NCBI RefSeq assembly: GCF_009689005.1
Contig: NZ_AP021879.1
Span: 3,410,001 to 3,474,000, forward strand
Reading direction: 5' to 3'
Length of the DNA stretch: 64,000 nt
Origin: Desulfosarcina ovata subsp. ovata
GTDB lineage: Bacteria; Desulfobacterota; Desulfobacteria; Desulfobacterales; Desulfosarcinaceae
Each line of letters begins with the position of its first letter. The first letter of the stretch is position 1. Below are positions 41,664 to 50,900 of this stretch, in pieces. The notes below the pieces were generated by a model that saw only the letters and a list, made by a program, of their open reading frames with translations, did not search any database and was not told where the DNA came from. Made by a program: the position numbers and the translations under genes.

Positions 41664-42118
41664 TGGGACTCGATTTTCTCGGAAAGGGACTGAAATTTCC
41701 CTTCAGATTCCGGCAACGCTCGGGTGGGGCGCAGATCTCTTCAGCCACTTCGCTGGAACATGAACACATCCGCGAAAGCATTATCCAGATCCTCGGCACC
41801 CGCCCGGGCGAACGATTCATGCGCCCCGAATTCGGCTCCCGGCTTAAGGACCTCATTTTTGAGCCCAACGATGAAGTTCTGAAAGGCCTGATCCGCCATT
41901 ACGTCATCGAGGCCGTCAAACGCTGGGAAAAGCGGGTGGTCATCACCGACGTATCCTTTGACGACTCATCGCAGAATATCGACCGCCACATTTTGCCGGT
42001 CCGCATCTCCTACCGCGTTATTCAGAGCCAGGTGGAAGGTAACCTGGTTTACCCCTTCTATCGCGAGCCGCTTCAAGTTTCCGCTCCCCGACAGTTCCGC
42101 GCCATTGCCGGTAAGTAA
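41660..42118 (+). CDS. Baseplate wedge protein (gpW/gp25-like)
   Basis: A 152-residue wedge protein: EHIRESIIQILGTRPGERFM, RPEFGSRLKDLIFEP and RWEKRVVITDVSFDD are hallmarks of the GPW/gp25 family with its lysozyme-like wedge fold. It is followed by gpJ and gpI as in P2. The gene's 3' end carries copy 7 of the regulatory element, so the last codons (GCC GGT AAG TAA) double as regulatory sequence. Confidence 0.88.
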   Translation: MMGLDFLGKGLKFPFRFRQRSGGAQISSATSLEHEHIRESIIQILGTRPGERFMRPEFGSRLKDLIFEPNDEVLKGLIRHYVIEAVKRWEKRVVITDVSFDDSSQNIDRHILPVRISYRVIQSQVEGNLVYPFYREPLQVSAPRQFRAIAGK

Positions 42119-42120
42119 CA
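42088..42120 (+). promoter_or_regulatory. Late-promoter-like element, copy 7
   Basis: CCGACA, 13 bases, GCCGGTAAGTAACA. It overlaps the 3' end of the gp25-like gene and lies 69 bases before the gpJ-like gene. The arrangement mirrors copy 2, which also overlaps a gene end coding for Gly-Lys-stop. Confidence 0.65.
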
Positions 42121-42189
42121 AGCGGGTCCTCTCTGTCATTTGCGGCAGTTTGAGGAGCCCATGTTGCTAAAACCGACAGGTGACCGGAA

Positions 42190-43599
42190 ATGGGCAGAGC
42201 CAGTATCGCTTATACAAACAAGGACTACGACTCCTTGCGTCGGGAACTTCTGGCGCGGGTGCCGCAGCTGACCGACCGCTGGACGGATTTCAACGCGTCC
42301 GACCTCGGTGTCGTTCTTCTCGAACTTTTCTGCGGCGTCGGCGATATGCTGGCGTACTATCTGGACGCTCAGGCCGCCGAAGCCTTTCTGCCCACCGCCC
42401 GCCAGCGGCAAAACGTCATCAATCTTTGCAAACATATCAGCTACCGGTTGGACTCACCGGTGGCTGCCACAACCAATTTGCGCTTCTCCCTGGCCGCGCC
42501 TCTTGACGCGGATCTGGTCATACCGGAAGGAACAGCGTGCAGGGCCCGTCTGGAAGACGAAGATGTCGAGTTTGAGACGGCCAAAGACGCCACCATCCCG
42601 ACCGGCCAGATGACGGTCGAAGTAGGCGCGCGCCAGGGGATTCGCAAAACTGAAACCTTTTCCGGCACGGGCGAGCCTGGTCAGAAGATCAATCTCACCG
42701 GGACGGCGGTCGCTCAAGGTAGCATCCGCATCCGGATACAAGACCGGGAGTGGATAGAGGTCCTTCACTTCCAGGAAAGCGATGCCGAATCCCTTCACTT
42801 TCAATCCGACACAGACGCCCTGGACAAGACCCGTATCGTCTTTGGTGACGGCATGCGCGGATTTGTTCCAACCGCCGGAGTGGAAATCGAGGTGGCGTAT
42901 CTCGAAACCCTGGGCGCGTCTGGCAACATCGGAGTAAATCTGGTTAATGAGCTGCTGACGCCCGTTTATCTCGACAGTCAACAAGTCGCTCTCACAGTCG
43001 ACAACCCGGTTCCGGCCACCGGCGGGACCGACCGGGAGACCCTGGAGCACGCTCGCAAACAGGCCCCTGCCGAAGTGCGGTCACTGTGGAAGGCGGTCAC
43101 CAAGGAAGATTATCAGGCGCTTGCGGAGGGATATCCCGGTGTCGCCAAGGCACAGATTCTCGATGTCAACGACTGCGGAAATATCCGTTATTACCAGGTC
43201 AACCTGGCTGTCGCCCCGGACGGCGGCGGACCACCCTCAACACTTCTTAAAGAGGACCTTGCCCAATATCTGGAATCGCGCAAGGTCATCACAGTAGAGA
43301 TCAATCTTTTTGAACCGGTATATCGGCCTGTGGTTATCGACGCGGAGATATTCGTCTATGCGGGAGAAGACCTGGATCTGGTGCACAGCCGGGTCGAGCA
43401 GGCGCTGGATGATTTTTTCGCCTTTGACCGGATGAGTTTCGGCGTACCGGTGCATTTCTCCGACCTGGTTTCCGCGATCGACGCCGTGCGCGGTGTGAGC
43501 CACGTTAACATGTTCACTCCGCAGCAGGATGTTGAAATCCGAGCCGGTGAAATCGCCGTCATCGGCACGCTGAATCTCGATGTCAGGAGGGCTGTTTGA
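42190..43599 (+). CDS. Baseplate assembly protein J-like
   Basis: A 469-residue wedge protein of the gpJ/gp6 family: YTNKDYDSLRRELLARV at the start, FNASDLGVVLLELFCGVGDML, AYLE-type beta middle and a C-terminal part ending GVPVHFSDLVSAIDAVRGV. It forms the baseplate periphery with gp25 and gpI. The ribosome binding site is a weak GACCGGAA directly before the ATG. The stop overlaps the gpI gene start by one base (TGATG). Confidence 0.88.
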   Translation: MGRASIAYTNKDYDSLRRELLARVPQLTDRWTDFNASDLGVVLLELFCGVGDMLAYYLDAQAAEAFLPTARQRQNVINLCKHISYRLDSPVAATTNLRFSLAAPLDADLVIPEGTACRARLEDEDVEFETAKDATIPTGQMTVEVGARQGIRKTETFSGTGEPGQKINLTGTAVAQGSIRIRIQDREWIEVLHFQESDAESLHFQSDTDALDKTRIVFGDGMRGFVPTAGVEIEVAYLETLGASGNIGVNLVNELLTPVYLDSQQVALTVDNPVPATGGTDRETLEHARKQAPAEVRSLWKAVTKEDYQALAEGYPGVAKAQILDVNDCGNIRYYQVNLAVAPDGGGPPSTLLKEDLAQYLESRKVITVEINLFEPVYRPVVIDAEIFVYAGEDLDLVHSRVEQALDDFFAFDRMSFGVPVHFSDLVSAIDAVRGVSHVNMFTPQQDVEIRAGEIAVIGTLNLDVRRAV

Positions 43600-45170
43600 T
43601 GGCATCCTATTTCGAGAAAAAACTCATCGACTTACTGCCCCCGCTTTACCGCGAGCGTGACGGTTCTGGTGATCTGCAGACTCTTCTCAATGTCCCCGCG
43701 GCCAGTTTCGATGAGATAAAGGAACTGATCGATAGATTTCCAGAACTCTTTGACGTCGACCGCTGCGAAGACAGGTTTCTCCCGTTCCTCGGAGAGATCG
43801 TGGGACATCGCTTCGATCCCCTTGCCGATGCCCCGACCCAGCGCAGGCTCATTCGTGAGGCCGTGGAGATCTATCGGCGTAAAGGGACTATTCCGGCGAT
43901 CAGCAGGTCTCTCACTGACATCGGTTGGCGGGGAGGTATAGAAGAAACCTTCCACAAGGCGTTGCGGCTTAATCGGCGCTCCCTGGTGGGACGTTCAAAG
44001 CTGCCCGGGTTGATCTACAGTCTCGGCGTTTATCGCATCGAAAGCGACAACGTCGTACAAGGGGTTCGTCCGGCACTGGATTTCCATCACCCGGCAAGTA
44101 CCAGGGTCTTTTTTCTGCAGTGGCTCTACTCGCTGCTGTCTATGGAATCGGATTTTGAGGCGGTTATTAAAAAGGTGGTGGAACGCGTCTGTCTCGGCCA
44201 TCTGCATGAAACTTTCGTGGTCAATCACAATGCGCTGAACACCGACTACCACCTGACCCGCAAGAACAAGACCTGGGGCTTGTGGCGGATTACGGACGGC
44301 ACAACGCTCCTGCAGGATATTGAACGAGCCGGAGTATGCCTCTCGCGCTGGCACGGACGCACACCGCGGTTCCGGTTAAATAGTGTACCGCTCAATTCCG
44401 ACCGGCTGCCCAATCTCTGGATAAGCGAGCGAAAGTTCGCCGTCTGCTGCGGGATCGATACCAAACCAACATCTGATACCACAACGCCGGTCGTGCGACT
44501 GGCGGGTCAGGATCTGAACCGGTCTCGACTCAATCAATCCGCTCCGGCCTGCAAGATAAAATTTCGACAGAAAGATCTGGTATCCGAGGCACTTCACAGT
44601 GAATCGGAAAATCAGGGGAACCGGCGGACCCATCGTTATGGTCGTCGTTCACGACTTTCTCACTGGTTCAAAGTGGGCCATTCCCGCGTGAACGGTATAG
44701 ACAAGGTGTCCGGCGCGGCTGCCGGCAGGCATCTGTTCATCACTGCCTATGCCCATGCGGACTGGCCGGAGGTTTCTGGAGCCTGGGACGTGGTGGACCG
44801 CTGGCGTGCTCGTCGTCCCGGATTTTCATTGAACAGCCGAACCCTGAACTCAACTGAAATCACCGACGCATACATCACCGAGGCTCGAGCATCGTTCGAG
44901 CTGACTGTGGATACAGGCATTCCCCGCCGCCGACGCATGGAGACACTGCTTCTCAATAGCCGCAGGCTCAACCACACTGGGCTCCGCCTTTCGGTGGATC
45001 GTACCCGGCCGATGCGTTTGGGCCGCATGCCGCTGAACGGCTCCGGTTTTCGCTTGTCCGAGCCGTGCCTGCGCTGGCGCTTCCGGCAAAAGGATGACCA
45101 CGCGGAAGTCCAGGCCGGAATCGACGCGGCGGCCAATCAGTACACTGTCACGCAATGGCCGGCGGCATAG
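43599..45170 (+). CDS. Tail protein I-like baseplate protein with duplicated C-terminal repeats
   Basis: A 523-residue protein. The first 200 residues match P2 gpI-like proteins (LLPPLYRERDGSGDL, RRKGTIPAISRSLTDIGW). The remaining 320 residues are an extension containing an imperfect duplication: FRLNSVPLNSDRL and later FSLNSRTLNSTEI, followed by LLLNSRRLNHTGLRLS and MPLNGSGFRLS, each ending with KxxFRQKD. It may attach fibres. ATG at 43599 has AGGAGG upstream; TTG 43596 is the less likely start. Confidence 0.75.
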   Translation: MASYFEKKLIDLLPPLYRERDGSGDLQTLLNVPAASFDEIKELIDRFPELFDVDRCEDRFLPFLGEIVGHRFDPLADAPTQRRLIREAVEIYRRKGTIPAISRSLTDIGWRGGIEETFHKALRLNRRSLVGRSKLPGLIYSLGVYRIESDNVVQGVRPALDFHHPASTRVFFLQWLYSLLSMESDFEAVIKKVVERVCLGHLHETFVVNHNALNTDYHLTRKNKTWGLWRITDGTTLLQDIERAGVCLSRWHGRTPRFRLNSVPLNSDRLPNLWISERKFAVCCGIDTKPTSDTTTPVVRLAGQDLNRSRLNQSAPACKIKFRQKDLVSEALHSESENQGNRRTHRYGRRSRLSHWFKVGHSRVNGIDKVSGAAAGRHLFITAYAHADWPEVSGAWDVVDRWRARRPGFSLNSRTLNSTEITDAYITEARASFELTVDTGIPRRRRMETLLLNSRRLNHTGLRLSVDRTRPMRLGRMPLNGSGFRLSEPCLRWRFRQKDDHAEVQAGIDAAANQYTVTQWPAA

Positions 45171-45179
45171 GAGGATTTT

Positions 45180-45773
45180 ATGGCGATTCACTTATATGAA
45201 GACATCACTCTGGTCCAGCAGGTATCCGAGGGCGACCTCTCAAACCCCGATGACGACACCTACAACGGGACCGACGGCGAATCAAAAGACAAGGAACTTT
45301 TCCTCGCCAACGAGCAGACAACGCTGGCTGTTGCTTTGGCTTCGGGAGAAACCTCGCTGCAGCTGGATGAGTCCCGCTTCGCCGATGGTGAAGTCATCAT
45401 CATCGACAACGAACAACTGCGTGTTTTGAGCGGCGCTGGAACCACCACGCTTGGTGTGGAGCGCGGTTACGGGGGAACAGCCCCGGCCGCGCATGACGCC
45501 GGGGCCGCGGTCTACTCCGGATACGACTACACAGGACTGGTAATTGAACCTGTCGATACCGTAGGCGGAGACGAATCGGACTGGTATGCGCTGGCCCTGA
45601 CCCAAGCGGAACTGGACACAGCCACTCACGGCGCACCGCTCAACATGGGCGACAAGGCGCACAACGTCACCGTCTCGCTATGGAGGCGCTGCATCGTGCC
45701 TGCCGGAACACCTGTACAGAACAAGACGGATCTCAGGCTCCGTGTCACCGGCACAGAGAACCCGATCCTGTAG
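45180..45773 (+). CDS. Fibre/adaptor-like tail protein
   Basis: A 197-residue protein. It has a short beta module (LQLDESRFADGEVIIIDNEQLRVLSG, TTTLGVERGYGGTAPAAHDAGAAVY) common in phage fibre-associated proteins, then a globular C-terminal domain (WYALALTQAELD). GGAGG precedes the ATG. A related module occurs in the next protein. Position after gpI suggests a fibre attachment role. Confidence 0.6.
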   Translation: MAIHLYEDITLVQQVSEGDLSNPDDDTYNGTDGESKDKELFLANEQTTLAVALASGETSLQLDESRFADGEVIIIDNEQLRVLSGAGTTTLGVERGYGGTAPAAHDAGAAVYSGYDYTGLVIEPVDTVGGDESDWYALALTQAELDTATHGAPLNMGDKAHNVTVSLWRRCIVPAGTPVQNKTDLRLRVTGTENPIL

Positions 45774-45782
45774 GAGGAATAA

Positions 45783-46769
45783 ATGGCCTATCACAGCACA
45801 TCCGGTACCGCAGACAACACCGCCGACTTCCTGGTGAAGCTGAAAGACTTTCTGACGACCGTTGTCGGGTGGACGCTCCACGATGACGGATCTGCACAGC
45901 CTGATCCCTACCACGTTCTGAAATCAGTCGGCGAGTCCGGCATCGAGGACATTTACCTACAGTTCATCGACGATACGAATACCGACCGGATCGTCGTGCG
46001 CGGGAGCCTTTTCTGGGACGCCACAGCACACGCGGGCGTGAAAGAAGCTTACCACAACAGCTACACCTATATCCGCACCGTGGACGCTTCGCAGTTTCTG
46101 TACTGGCTCTTCGCCGACCTCGATCATGTATTCGTGGTTACGAAGGTGACGGCTACCTACTACGGCCACTACAGCGGATTGATCAACAGATTCTGGTCCG
46201 GTGCGGTGGCAGTGACCCAGACCGCAGCCACTCCCGGAAGCGACGTCGTCCTGCAGGTAAACGACGCATCGATATTCACCGTGGACGGATATTACCTGAT
46301 CAAAGACGACGCTGGAATCGAAAGGGTTCAGATCACCGCCGTGGATACAGGCGTTACGCCCAACACGGTAACAGTAGCAAGCCTGGCAAACGCCTATGCT
46401 GTGGGTGCGAAGATCGGCGAGGACCCCCAGCCGGTCATCATCGGCCGCTACCAATCGCCGGGAAGTTTCTACGCTCTGAACAAATTCGACGGATGGTCCA
46501 GTACATCCGGTCAAACTGGATCATCGGCGGCGGCGCACGGCAATTTTCACACTGCGGCAAACCCGGATAAACGTTACGGCCTGCTCACCATGTTTCCGTG
46601 GCTCGTAGCCCATACATCAAGCGCTTACAAAGAGCTGCGCGGTGAGTTGATCGAAGTCTACGCCATCGGAAGCGGAGCCGCTGATTCAGAGGATGTGCTC
46701 GACATGAGCGGAACGACCTACCGGATTTTCAATATCTCCGGACCGGGTTGGTGTGCGGTGAAGGAGTAG
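45783..46769 (+). CDS. Structural tail/fibre protein, unknown
   Basis: A 328-residue protein with no family I can name. A module (VVLQVNDASIFTVDGYYLIKD, TVTVASLANAYAVGAKI) resembles that in the preceding protein. The start (DFLVKLKDFLTTVVGWTLHDD) is helical and the ending Gly/Ser-rich. Similar proteins are found near fibre genes of contractile phages. GGAGG precedes the ATG. Confidence 0.6.
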   Translation: MAYHSTSGTADNTADFLVKLKDFLTTVVGWTLHDDGSAQPDPYHVLKSVGESGIEDIYLQFIDDTNTDRIVVRGSLFWDATAHAGVKEAYHNSYTYIRTVDASQFLYWLFADLDHVFVVTKVTATYYGHYSGLINRFWSGAVAVTQTAATPGSDVVLQVNDASIFTVDGYYLIKDDAGIERVQITAVDTGVTPNTVTVASLANAYAVGAKIGEDPQPVIIGRYQSPGSFYALNKFDGWSSTSGQTGSSAAAHGNFHTAANPDKRYGLLTMFPWLVAHTSSAYKELRGELIEVYAIGSGAADSEDVLDMSGTTYRIFNISGPGWCAVKE

Positions 46770-46773
46770 AGGG

Positions 46774-46905
46774 ATGGCTGTAAGACAAGGAAACAAGAAG
46801 GCAATAACCAAGAAAGCCGCACGGGTCGTACCCCAATTTCGGATGTCCCGGATGATCGGCGTGGCGTATCGAATTCGCGGGAGGCTGAGACGTGGCAACC
46901 CATAA
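46774..46905 (+). CDS. Small very basic protein
   Basis: A 43-residue ORF with AAGGAG upstream of its ATG, coding for a protein rich in Arg and Lys (RQGNKKAITKKAARVV; MIGVAYRIRGRLRRG). It starts 4 bases after the previous stop and overlaps the next gene by 14 bases, which supports translation. Function unknown; it may bind nucleic acid or be a folded structural peptide. Confidence 0.5.
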   Translation: MAVRQGNKKAITKKAARVVPQFRMSRMIGVAYRIRGRLRRGNP

Positions 46906-47353
46906 CGGCAATCGTTTCACATTCCAATCGCGAGCCGGACATGTGATTCCGATGAACCGCGCCCAGGGACCGGTCCTTCCGGCGGCTGTTTTCGAGGCCG
47001 TCGGTGCGACCAGTTCGATAAGAACGGTGAGAAACAATGCGAATACCGCCATGCGGATATGGACGCCATTTATCGTCGAAGCCGACTCGCAAGCCAGGAT
47101 TGTGCATTCACTGCTGCGGGAATTCGATGCCCGCATGTGGGTTGTCCGTATCCCTCAATACGAAACCGATATCTCCGTGCTGGTGATACGCCCATTTTCA
47201 ATCAACGGCGATACACGGCAGGCGGTTTCAGCCGCCCTCGAACGTCACACGGACACCGAACAACGCGTGGTTCATCAGCTGGAAAGCGATTTTGACATCG
47301 GACAAACAATCTTCGCTGTGCTGATCAACGAAAGCCACGCGATCCAGACCTGA
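46892..47353 (+). CDS. Uncharacterised tail-block protein
   Basis: A 153-residue protein, GTG start with GGGAGG upstream, overlapping the small basic gene. It contains a balanced alpha/beta pattern (PAAVFEAVGATSSIRTVRNN, HSLLREFDARMWVVRIPQY) and no membrane segments. Not recognised. It lies between fibre-type genes, so a structural role is likely. Confidence 0.6.
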   Translation: MATHNGNRFTFQSRAGHVIPMNRAQGPVLPAAVFEAVGATSSIRTVRNNANTAMRIWTPFIVEADSQARIVHSLLREFDARMWVVRIPQYETDISVLVIRPFSINGDTRQAVSAALERHTDTEQRVVHQLESDFDIGQTIFAVLINESHAIQT

Positions 47354-47366
47354 AGGAGGAATACAT

Positions 47367-47900
47367 ATGTCACTGGGACTTATTGTTAAAACCGGCCGCA
47401 TCCTCACCGCGAGGCTGCTAATGGGGGAACCCATCGACGGAATCACTCACTGCGCCATCGGCGACGGTGACGCCACATTCATCGACCCGCTCAACCCGCC
47501 CGCGCCGGACATCGATCAGACGGCGCTTAAAACTGAACGAGCGAGAAAGAAGCACTACAAGCGCACCTTCCTCAAAGAAGACCCGGAAGGGACACTCGTC
47601 GTCAACGGTATCCACTACATCGAGACCGCCGAGGAGACCCAGACCATCGGTGTGTTTTTCCGTTTCGAGGAAAGCGAGGCCAACGGTATCACCATTCGGG
47701 AGTATGGATTCTTCGGTGGTGATGTGGCCTATATTGATGGTCTTCAATCGGATTACGCAGCGAATGGTGTTTACCACCCGGACACCAATCCGAGCGGCGA
47801 AGTGCTCACGTCCGGATACCTGTACGAAGTGAAAAATATCCCCGACTTCAACAAGACCTCTGATACGCGGGTGGAGCTGGTCGGGGTCATTAAAATTTAG
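47367..47900 (+). CDS. Tail fibre N-terminal-domain-like protein
   Basis: A 177-residue protein with similarity in pattern to baseplate-attachment domains of phage fibres: ITHCAIGDGDATFIDPLNPP, KTERARKKHYKRTFLKED, NGITIREYGFFGGD. Such domains often connect fibres to the baseplate. AAGGAGG precedes the ATG and the following gene is a large fibre-like protein. Confidence 0.65.
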   Translation: MSLGLIVKTGRILTARLLMGEPIDGITHCAIGDGDATFIDPLNPPAPDIDQTALKTERARKKHYKRTFLKEDPEGTLVVNGIHYIETAEETQTIGVFFRFEESEANGITIREYGFFGGDVAYIDGLQSDYAANGVYHPDTNPSGEVLTSGYLYEVKNIPDFNKTSDTRVELVGVIKI

Positions 47901-47911
47901 GAGGAACAACC

Positions 47912-50900
47912 ATGTCCATCTCGCGCGATACATTCGACCCGACAAAAAACTATAAACAGATCCGCTACCACCAGGATCGCGACCTGCTCGACTCGGAATT
48001 GAACGAACAGCAGGAGATCATCAACCTCGAACGCAAAAAGATCGCCGACATGCTCTTCAAGGAGGGGGCGGTCATCAGCGGGCTTGGGGTATCGGTCACC
48101 GACAATGTGCTGACCGTTGCCGAAGGGATTGTCTATGTCGACGGTTATCTCGAGCAGGTTCCGGGCGCGGTTCTGACCTACGATCCCGCCAAGACATCGG
48201 GTGTGGACTACGTTTACGTCGAGTTGCTCAAATACAACTACGGTTACAACCAGGACGCGGCGCTCATCAATCCGGCCACGGGCGAACCAACCGCCGAGCG
48301 TGAAAAATGGGTTCTGACACAGAAAAACCATGACACGAGCGGTGAGACGCTGCCCAATAACGTTCTCGAGCGCAAAGTCATTCCTATTTACAAGTTCGAC
48401 CGGGAAACAGGTGACGTCACCGCCACGGTCCAGGAAAAGTCCAACATGTACCTCCGGGATCTCCTGGGGACGATTCCCGGCAGTCGCATCACGGTCTCTT
48501 CCATCACCGAGGATCAGCTCTCCTTTGCCGCGGCGGAGGGGTTGAACTCGCTGCTCCAGAACCTGGCCGAACGAACCTTCGACCAGGCCGGTAGCTACCT
48601 GGTGAAGGGGCTGGACAGTTTCATCGGTGATAACGACAGCGACAACGTGGAGGTGATCACTAACGCCGGGCGGGCTTACATCCAGGGATTCCGCCTGCAA
48701 AAGGATCTGCCGACAACCACGTTGGTCCCCAAATCCGTCGCCACCAAATCGGTGCGCGGCGAGCAGAAGACGTACAACGTCGGTACCAGGCGCTATGCGC
48801 TCAACAGCACACCATTGAAGGAGAGTACTCAGGTCGAAGCCATTGTCGAGATTGTCTCCAATATCACACGCGGCTCGGTGGGAGGCGGAGAAGACCTTCT
48901 CACACCGAATCCGGTTGTGGATATTCTCGAGGTAAGCCAGGGTGCAACTGTTTTTCAAGAAAGCGTGGACTGGCAGCAGTCCGGCAATTATGTGGACTGG
49001 CTCGGATCGGGAAGCGAACCGGCCATCGGCACCACCTATACCGTACGCTGGACTTATACCAAGCAGATGATCAAAGGTACGGATTACGTGGACGGTGGTT
49101 GGTTCGGCGAATCCGGTCATCCCTCCGCCGGGGAACACTTCTACCAGGTTACGGTCCTGGACGCTTCAGGTGAGACCGAATATGACCCGGCTGATGTCGT
49201 TTCCCGCGATACCCTGGCCAGTGAAATTAACAAGCTGTCTTGGTTGCCGGTCAATGGAGCCACCGGCTATCGCGTTTACCGCGGCACGCAGAACACCGAC
49301 CGGGCCGACTTTCAGCTTCTCAAGGAGGTCGCTTCCGGGGCCACCACCTACGTAGACGACGGCGTGGACGAGATCGTCGGCGGTAACCCACCCGCATCCA
49401 ATACCAGTGGCCTGACCATGTCCCCGGTGCAGATCGCCCTGGGCAATTTGAGCCTGGTCAATTTCGGTCGAACCGGACTCGGCGACGACCCTGTGGACGG
49501 CTCAAACTGTAGCGTCGATTACGACTACTACCTGGGCCGTAAAGATATCATCTACGCCACGACCGGTGAGATTAAACGACTGGAAGGTGCGCCGGCTGAT
49601 TTTCCAAAACTGCCGGTTGTACCCGAGGGCACACTGGGACTCTGCAGCGTCGACTGCCCGCCCAATTCGGTTGAGATGGACATCATCAACTTCGGTTTGA
49701 CCCGCGTCACCATGGACCAGATCCACGAGATCATCGATGACGTGGAGGACCTCAAGTACAACGACGCCCAGTTCCAGATGAACAACGAGCTGCAGAACCG
49801 AGACGCGCAAACCAAGAAAGGCGTCTACTCGGACGATTTCTCCAATGACGCCCAGTCCGACATCTATCACAGCGAATGGAGCGCCAGGATTGACGGCGTG
49901 AGTCAATTTGTGGGGCCGGATCGTGTTTCCACACCCAACCTGCTCGAAGTCGACCTGGGTGCGAGTGACGCGCTGTTCAAAGGCAGCCTGGTGCTGCTTC
50001 CCGGCACGGAGGAGGTCCTGATCGAACAGGCCGACTGGTCCGAGGAGAAGAACATCAATCCTTATGCGGTCTTTGAAAAGCCCGATGCAGCGGTGGAGAT
50101 CACACCGAACATCGGACGCCGGGGACAGACCGGCATCGCCGTGGTCGGTTCCAACTTCACGCCCAGCGCAACAGATGTCACCGTACGCTGCGACGGACAG
50201 GTGGTCGCTTCCAACCTCACGGCTGACGCTGCCGGACGGGTGAGCGCATCCTTTGTTATCCCAACCAATGTCCGTAATGGCGACCGGATTGTCGAAGTAA
50301 CCGACGGCACCTATTCGGCCCAGACCAACCTGCAGGTCAACGATCCGCTCGTGATCACCCGAATCCAGCGCATTGTGGTCAACCGCACCATCGTGCGCAG
50401 ACAAACCATCGTACAGCGGGTTCCGCCGCGTATCGTCCGGGTGCCGGTCGTTCGGACCGTGTGGCGTTGGAGATGGCGATGGCGCAGGCGCGACCCGCTG
50501 GCCCAGACCTTCAGTTTCACCCAGAACCGTGTCGTCTCGGCCGTGGGCGTTCATTTCACTCAAAAGGACGCGTCCATCCCGGTGACGGTTCAGATCCGCG
50601 GTGTGACCACCGGCTTGCCCAACGAAGTGGTTCTGGCCGAGAAGGTGGTTTCTTCTGACGAGATCAGCCTGAGTGGCGAAACCAAGATCACCTTCGACGA
50701 TCCATTCTACGCCGAGGCGAACACCAGCTACGCCGTCGTGCTGCTCACCAACAGCACCAACTATCGCGTGCGCATCGCCACGCTGGGACAGATGGGGCAA
50801 AACGGCGTCATCACCCGGCAGACCTATGCACAGGGTGTGCTTTTGGAAAGCTCCAATGCCGAGACCTGGACCCCGCTCAACGGTTCCGATCTCACAGTGA

